Below are positions 59,356 through 64,000 of a stretch of DNA of 64,000 nucleotides, piece by piece. Source of the stretch: Aggregicoccus sp. 17bor-14 (GTDB lineage Bacteria > Myxococcota > Myxococcia > Myxococcales > Myxococcaceae). Positions within the stretch are counted from its first letter, which is position 1. Every line of letters begins with the position of its first letter. The notes beneath the pieces are model-generated. The model was not told the origin of the DNA. It did no database searches and saw only the letters and a program-made list of their open reading frames with translations. The DNA lies in assembly GCF_009659535.1 (NCBI RefSeq), contig NZ_VJZZ01000007.1:248001-312000 (forward strand), read 5' to 3'. Position numbers and translations under genes: made by a program.

Positions 59356-62025
59356 TCAGCCCTCGCCGAGCACGCGCGCCGGGTCCACGCGCAGGGCGCG
59401 GCGCGCAGGCGTGAGCGTGGCGAGCAGCGCGACGAGCGCGAGCAGCAGCAGCGCGGCCGCGAGCGCCCACGGGTCCGCCGGGCTCACCCCGCGCAAGGAG
59501 GCCTGCAGGAGGCGCGTGGTCCACACCGCCGCGAAGCCGCCCAGCACCAGCCCCGCGAGCACCGGGCGCATGCCCTGCCACGCGAGCATGCGCATCACGT
59601 CCACGGGCCTCGCGCCCAGGGCCATGCGCACGCCGATCTCCCGCGTGCGCAAGCCCACGAAGTAGGCCACCACGCCGTAGATGCCGACTGCTGCGAGCAC
59701 CAGCCCCACGAGCCCCAGCAGCCCGAGCAGCAGGGTGTGGAAGCGGGCCTGCGCCGTGGAGGCCCGCAGCGCCTCCTCGAGCGTGGTCACCCCGTACAGG
59801 GGCAGGCCCGGGTCCACCTCGCGCACGGCGGCGCGCATCGCCGCCACCGCGTCCGTGATGCTGCCTGCGCGGCGCACCACCAGGGTCAGCGTGCGCCCCT
59901 CCCACTCCCAGGCCTCCGGCGGCACCTGGTTCAGGGGCAGGTAGAACTCGGGAGCCGGATCCTCCATCGGCCCCGCGGTGCGCACGTCGCCCACGATGCC
60001 GGCCACCTCGCGCCAGCGCCCCTGCGGGTCCGGCGTGCAGCACGCGAGCTTGCGGCCCAGCGCCGGCGTGCTCCCGAAGGCCGTGCGCGCAAGCTGCCCG
60101 CTCACCAGCATGACGGGCGGTGCACCGGTGACGTCCTGCGCCCCGAAGCGCCGCCCCTCCTTCACCGGGATGCCCAGGGTCTCGAAGAAGCCCGGGGACA
60201 CGATGCGCCGGTTGGCGATCACCATCTGGTCCTGCGTGTCCGGGCGCCCCTCGGGGAGCATGAAGTTGTTGCCACCCCCGCCCATCAGCGGAACCTGCGA
60301 GGAGAGCGCCGCGGACTTCACCGCGGGCGAGCCCTCGAGGTTCGCGAGGATGCGCTCGAAGGCGCGCACCACCTGCGCGCCCTCGGGATAGGCGTCGCGC
60401 GGGAGCGTCACCTGGCCCACCACCACGCCGCGCGGCTCGAAGCCCGGCGCCACCTGGCTCAGGTGCAGCGCGGTGCGCACCAGCAGCCCTGCCCCCACGA
60501 GCAGGGTGAAGGCGAGCGCGACCTCCGCTGCGATGAGCCCGCCGCGCAGCGCGTCGCGCCCGTGGCTCAAACCGCGGGCCCCCTGGCGCAGCACGCTCTC
60601 CAGGTCCGAGCGTGCGGCGCGCACCGCCGGGGCGAGGCCGCAGGCGAGGCTGCTGAGGAGGGCCGCGCCCAGCGCGAACAGCAGCACGCTGCCGTCGATG
60701 CGCGTCTCGTCCAGGCGCGGGATGCCCTCGGGCGCACTCGCGAGCAGCACCTGGATGCCGGCCCACGCGAGCGCGAGGCCCACGAGCCCGCCCAGCACCG
60801 CGAGCACGAGGCTCTCGGTGAGCAGCTGGCGCAGGATGCGGCCGCGCCCCGCGCCCAGCGCCGCGCGCACCGCGAGCTCGCGGGCCCGCGAGGCGCCGCG
60901 CGCGAGGAGGAGGTTCGCCACGTTGGAGCAGGCGATGAGCAGCACCAGCGCGACTGCGCCCAGCGTGACCATCAGCTGCGTGCTCCAGTCGCCGATGACG
61001 ATGCCCGCCAGCGGCTCCACCTTCGCGCCGCGCCCGCTGTCCGCCTCGGGGTAGCGCCGCGCGAGCTCCTCCAGGGTCGTGGCGAGCTGGGCCTGTACCT
61101 GCTCGGGGTGCGCGCCCTTCGCGAGCCGGCCCACCGCGAGCAGCGAGCGGCCGTCATGGGAGGCGCGCTGCTCGGGGGTGAAGACGAGCGGCACCCAGAG
61201 CTGCTCGCCGCTCACCGTGGGGTCGAACCCGCGCGGCATCACCCCGACCACCGTGTACGAGGCGCCGTCCATGCGGATGGCGCGGCCCACGATGCCGGGG
61301 TCCGCGCCGAAGCGCGTGCGCCACAGCGAGTGGCCGAGCACCACCACGCCCGCGCGCCCCGCCGCGTCCTCCTCCGGCAGGAAGGTGCGGCCGAGCTCCG
61401 GGCGCACCCCGAACACGTCGAAGAACTCGTGCGTCACCTTGCCGGCGAGCACGCGCTCCGGGCTCTCGCCCTCCTGCAGGCCGAAGCTGTCGAACCCTTC
61501 CGCCGCCATGTGCTCGAGGCCGGTGGCCGCGGCGCGCAGGTCCACGAAGTTGCCCGCGGACATGCTGGTGCGCTGGCCCTGGTAGCTCTCCGAGACCATC
61601 ATCACCCGCTCGGGTTCGCTCCAGGCGAAGGGGCGCAGCACCACGCTGCGCACGGCGCTGAAGATGGCCGTGGTGGCGCCGATGCCCAGCGCCAGCGTGA
61701 GCACCGCGGTGAGCGTGAAGCCGGGGAAGCGCCGCAGCTGGCGCAGGGCATAGCGCGCATCCTGCAGCAGCTCCGACGCCCACGCGGCCCGGGCCTCCGC
61801 GCGCACGCCGGACTGACCGAGCTGCTCGCACTCCTTGCGCACCTCGCCCACGTCCCCGAAGCGCCGCAGCGCCTCCGCGCGCGCGGCCTCGGGCGCCATG
61901 CCGCCCGCCACCAGCTCCTTCGTCACCATCTCCAGGTGGAACTTGAGCTCGGCCTCCACCTCCTCGGGCACCGAGCTGCGCCAGATGAGCCCCTTGAGCT
62001 GCTGGCTGAAGCGCTTCTTGGACAT
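59356..62025 (-). CDS. ABC-type permease, MacB/FtsX-like ADOP family
   Basis: An 889-residue permease with two FtsX-like halves. The N-terminus has the ADOP prefix (VPEEVEAELKFHLEMVTKEL, AEALRRFGDVGEVRKECEQL). Eight hydrophobic stretches follow, with a large MacB_PCD periplasmic domain after the first (FTLTAVLTLALGIGATTAIF). FtsX blocks show VLLIACSNVANLLLARGASR, AALGAGRGRILRQLL near 380-430 and GIYGVVAYFVGLRTREIG, VRMALGARPVDVMRMLAWQG near 790. No ATPase gene is adjacent, as in other ADOP genes. Two operator-like dyads lie 18 to 68 bases before the start codon. Substrate unknown. Confidence 0.92.
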   Translation of the reverse strand: MSKKRFSQQLKGLIWRSSVPEEVEAELKFHLEMVTKELVAGGMAPEAARAEALRRFGDVGEVRKECEQLGQSGVRAEARAAWASELLQDARYALRQLRRFPGFTLTAVLTLALGIGATTAIFSAVRSVVLRPFAWSEPERVMMVSESYQGQRTSMSAGNFVDLRAAATGLEHMAAEGFDSFGLQEGESPERVLAGKVTHEFFDVFGVRPELGRTFLPEEDAAGRAGVVVLGHSLWRTRFGADPGIVGRAIRMDGASYTVVGVMPRGFDPTVSGEQLWVPLVFTPEQRASHDGRSLLAVGRLAKGAHPEQVQAQLATTLEELARRYPEADSGRGAKVEPLAGIVIGDWSTQLMVTLGAVALVLLIACSNVANLLLARGASRARELAVRAALGAGRGRILRQLLTESLVLAVLGGLVGLALAWAGIQVLLASAPEGIPRLDETRIDGSVLLFALGAALLSSLACGLAPAVRAARSDLESVLRQGARGLSHGRDALRGGLIAAEVALAFTLLVGAGLLVRTALHLSQVAPGFEPRGVVVGQVTLPRDAYPEGAQVVRAFERILANLEGSPAVKSAALSSQVPLMGGGGNNFMLPEGRPDTQDQMVIANRRIVSPGFFETLGIPVKEGRRFGAQDVTGAPPVMLVSGQLARTAFGSTPALGRKLACCTPDPQGRWREVAGIVGDVRTAGPMEDPAPEFYLPLNQVPPEAWEWEGRTLTLVVRRAGSITDAVAAMRAAVREVDPGLPLYGVTTLEEALRASTAQARFHTLLLGLLGLVGLVLAAVGIYGVVAYFVGLRTREIGVRMALGARPVDVMRMLAWQGMRPVLAGLVLGGFAAVWTTRLLQASLRGVSPADPWALAAALLLLALVALLATLTPARRALRVDPARVLGEG

Positions 62026-62042
62026 GGCGGACCTCCGACTTC

Positions 62043-62056
62043 CCTAGATGTCTAGG
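62043..62056. promoter_or_regulatory. Operator-like dyad 1 upstream of the ADOP permease
   Basis: CCTAGA-TG-TCTAGG, perfect six-base arms, 18 bases upstream of the permease start. It matches site 2 at 12 of 14 bases (CCTAGAyGTCwAGG). ADOP genes are often controlled by PadR regulators, which bind such dyads; no PadR gene is in the window. Confidence 0.6.
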
Positions 62057-62073
62057 CAAGAGTGCGCCCGCGC

Positions 62074-62093
62074 ATACCTAGACGTCAAGGTAT
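62074..62093. promoter_or_regulatory. Operator-like dyad 2 upstream of the ADOP permease
   Basis: ATACCTAGACGTCAAGGTAT is a 20-base palindrome with one mismatched pair. Its core repeats site 1. The two sites are about three helix turns apart (31 bases), so two dimers could bind the same DNA face. It also lies 148 bases from the divergent secreted-protein gene. Confidence 0.6.
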
Positions 62094-62241
62094 TGCGCGA
62101 TCCGGCGAAAAAGCGGCCGGCCCCCGTCTCGGGGCGGGGGGCATGGGCTGGGTGCAGTTTGACTCATTGTGAACGCATGTGCTTCAACCCCGCCGGTGTC
62201 GGATCGCAGAGCACATCCGGCGCAGGGAGCTGGGAGGGGAC

Positions 62242-64000
62242 ATGCCTGGAGTTGGACGTCGCGTGGGAAGCGTGCTGCGCCTGAGCGCAGTGCTGCTGGG
62301 GGTGCTGGCGTCGTTGGGAGCTTCAGCGGTCCGGGCCGAGGAGCCGGCGCTCGGCGCGGGGCTCGCCTGGCTTGCCTCGCAGCAGGCGGCAGACGGCAGC
62401 TACGGGCAATCCCCTGGCGCGCTGGCCACGCCGGTGCAGTCCACCTGCGAGGTGCTGCGCGCCCGGCTGCTGCTGGGCGAGCGCGGGGCGGTGGGCTTCA
62501 ACGAGGCGCTCGGCTACCTCGACTCGCACGGCGACGCCGACACTGAGGTGCTCGCGCGCCGCATCGCGCTCGACGCGCAGCTGGGCCTGCCCGTGCCGCC
62601 CGCCGCGCTGCAGCGGCTCTCGCAGCTGCGCGCGAACCAGCGCCCGAACGGCGGCTTCGGCGCGCGCGCAGGCTGGGACCCCAGCGCGTTCGACACGTCG
62701 GTGGCGCTGGATGCGCTCTCGCTCGCGGCGTCGGCCGGAGATGCGACGGCGGCGCGCGCGGTGGGCTTCCAGCTCGGGCGCCAGCAGTCCAGCGGCGCGT
62801 GGGTGAGCCCGGGCAACCCGGCGTCCGTGTACGTCACGGCGCTCGGCATGCGCTCGCTCGTGGGCTACCGGGACACCTCCGTGGGCGTGAAGGATGCACT
62901 GGGCCGGGCCCAGGCTTTCCTCCTCTCCGCACGGGGGCCGGACGGGCTGTGGGGCGAGGACTACAAGAGCGCCACCGTGCTGCTCGCGCTGCTGCCCTTC
63001 GTGAGCGACCTCTCGCTGGTGGAGGCGAGCGCGGGCGCGCTGCAGGCGCGCCAGCTCGCGGACGGCAGCTGGGCGGAGGACCCCTTCACCACGGCGCTCG
63101 CGCTGCAGGCGCTCAAGGCGTACGCGGCGCGCAAGGCAGGCCCCGGCCCCGCGGCCTCGGGCTCGGTGAGCGGCTACGTGGTGCGCGCGGGCAGCACCGA
63201 GCCAGTGGTGGGCGCCACGGTGACGGTGGACCAGGTGCCGGGCGTGGCGGTGCTAACCAACGGTGACGGCTACTACGTGGTGGGCGGGCTGCCCGAGGGC
63301 AGCTACACGGTGACGGCCCAGAAGGCGGGCCTCAGCTCCGCGAGCGCGGTGGTCAGCACCCGGTCGGGCCAGGTGAGCGTGGCGCCGGCGCTGGTGCTGC
63401 AGCTGCTGGACGGCTCGGGGCTCGTGTCCGGGCTCGTCTTCGACGCGGAGACGCACCAGCCGCTGCAGGCGGTGCAGGTCTCGCTCGCGGGGGCCACCGG
63501 CTACTCGGTGCTGACCAACGCGGCGGGCGCCTTCGACTTCGGCCCGGTGGCTCCGGGGGCGTACACGCTGCGCTTCGAGAAGCAGGGCTACCTCGCGATG
63601 AGCGGCGCGGTGACGGTGGTGGCCGGCCAGCCGCTCAGCGCGCAGCTGGGCCTCACCCGCGCGGGCGGCGCCGTGGATGGCTCGCCCGGCGTTGTGAGCG
63701 GCAGGGTGGTGGACGGCAAGACGGGCCTCGCGCTCGCCGGAGCCCTCTTCGACCTGGGCGGCGGGCTGAGCGGCACGTCGGCCGCGGATGGCACCGTGCG
63801 CCTCGCCTCCGTGCCGCGCGGGACCTACGCGGGCACGCTGAGCGCGGCGGGCTACCAGTCCGTCACCTTCAGCCTCGTGTTCGCGCCGGGGGCGAGCGGG
63901 GACGTGGGCACGCTCACGCTGTACCCGGCCACGGCCACCACGCCGCCCACCTCGCTCACCCTGCGCGGGCTGGTGGCGGACGGGGTGAGCGGCGCGCCGG
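62242..64000 (+). CDS. Secreted prenyltransferase/squalene-oxidase-like repeat protein with carboxypeptidase-regulatory-like domains (partial)
   Basis: The frame opens at ATG 62242 after GGGAGGGGA and has no stop before the window edge: 586 residues, incomplete. A signal peptide (residues 1-32, cleavage after SAVRA) precedes five alpha-toroid repeats of the terpenoid-cyclase/alpha-macroglobulin type (GLAWLASQQAADGSYGQ, ANQRPNGGFGARAGWDP, LGRQQSSGAWVSPG, ARGPDGLWGEDYKS, ARQLADGSWAEDPF, to about residue 295). After that come at least three beta-sandwich CarboxypepD_reg-like modules (VSGYVVRAGSTEPVVGATVT, VSGLVFDAETHQPLQAVQVS, VSGRVVDGKTGLALAGALFD), with a fourth beginning (LRGLVADGVSG). It is divergent from the ADOP permease. 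A cell-surface or matrix role is likely; catalysis is not. Confidence 0.85.
   Translation, partial: MPGVGRRVGSVLRLSAVLLGVLASLGASAVRAEEPALGAGLAWLASQQAADGSYGQSPGALATPVQSTCEVLRARLLLGERGAVGFNEALGYLDSHGDADTEVLARRIALDAQLGLPVPPAALQRLSQLRANQRPNGGFGARAGWDPSAFDTSVALDALSLAASAGDATAARAVGFQLGRQQSSGAWVSPGNPASVYVTALGMRSLVGYRDTSVGVKDALGRAQAFLLSARGPDGLWGEDYKSATVLLALLPFVSDLSLVEASAGALQARQLADGSWAEDPFTTALALQALKAYAARKAGPGPAASGSVSGYVVRAGSTEPVVGATVTVDQVPGVAVLTNGDGYYVVGGLPEGSYTVTAQKAGLSSASAVVSTRSGQVSVAPALVLQLLDGSGLVSGLVFDAETHQPLQAVQVSLAGATGYSVLTNAAGAFDFGPVAPGAYTLRFEKQGYLAMSGAVTVVAGQPLSAQLGLTRAGGAVDGSPGVVSGRVVDGKTGLALAGALFDLGGGLSGTSAADGTVRLASVPRGTYAGTLSAAGYQSVTFSLVFAPGASGDVGTLTLYPATATTPPTSLTLRGLVADGVSGAP

Noticed and set aside
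59251-62055. Plus-strand frame of over 900 residues opposite the permease gene
   Set aside because: Shadow frame of the ADOP permease with no recognisable motif.

Overview
The window is a very GC-rich bacterial chromosome segment. Coding density is high, almost every third codon position is G or C, and GTG starts are common. The gene content points to a myxobacterium (Myxococcota, probably suborder Cystobacterineae). The clearest markers are a five-gene cluster with the layout of the Myxococcus ether-lipid (elb) locus, a ferrochelatase with the four-cysteine [2Fe-2S] insert, many lipoproteins, a sigma-54-like promoter, and two-component and c-di-GMP signalling genes. No rRNA, tRNA, CRISPR, integrase or insertion sequence was found, so this looks like core or slowly changing accessory chromosome rather than an island. 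The species call is an inference.

Layout. 0-6.2 kb: aldo/keto reductase and a DJ-1/PfpI protein, then a minus-strand group of two radical SAM proteins and a lipoprotein hydrolase. 6.4-9.3 kb: a secreted FKBP isomerase, a WYL regulator, a 650-bp gene-free stretch with several inverted repeats, and a coupled SRPBCC/EVE pair. 9.4-21.5 kb: OPT transporter, lipoproteins, a small WYL-like protein, adenosine deaminase, GlgC, an FHA-GGDEF protein, a metallo-beta-lactamase-fold hydrolase, a beta-helix lipoprotein and an MFS exporter. 21.6-30.6 kb: the minus-strand ether-lipid type operon (epimerase, HAD phosphatase, LarA-like protein, 1484-residue ElbD-like megaenzyme, epimerase). 30.7-39.1 kb: a SWIB protein with a histone-H1-like tail, TreY and a debranching enzyme (translationally coupled), TerC, ApaG and HemH.

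39.15-39.54 kb holds the least explained structure. Three 16-bp dyads of the form CACCG-N6-CGGTG lie upstream of a sigma-54-like -24/-12 element, followed by a strong ribosome binding site and two overlapping micro-ORFs. 39.5-47.5 kb: DUF423 protein, lipoprotein, DUF885 peptidase-like lipoprotein, SelO, an Fpg-type glycosylase without the catalytic N-terminal proline, Sua5/TsaC and a TIGR01777-type epimerase. 47.5-53.3 kb: a histidine kinase/response regulator pair, an FAD-Rieske oxidoreductase, hemerythrin, and a zinc alcohol dehydrogenase with a small membrane protein. 53.3-62.0 kb: a minus-strand run of two MFS transporters, a GST, an arsenosugar-type radical SAM enzyme (ArsS) with its CMD-family partner, an aminotransferase and a large MacB/FtsX-like (ADOP) permease whose start is preceded by two matching operators. 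62.2 kb to the end: a secreted protein with terpenoid-cyclase-like toroid repeats joined to carboxypeptidase-regulatory-like domains, cut by the window edge.

Themes. Storage carbon and compatible solutes (GlgC, GlgX/TreX, TreY), membrane lipid remodelling (elb-like cluster), and redox, metal or oxygen stress (FAD-Rieske, hemerythrin, TerC, GST, arsenosugar genes) recur. A roughly 38-bp GC-rich palindromic repeat sits at three separate convergent gene ends and probably works as a bidirectional terminator.
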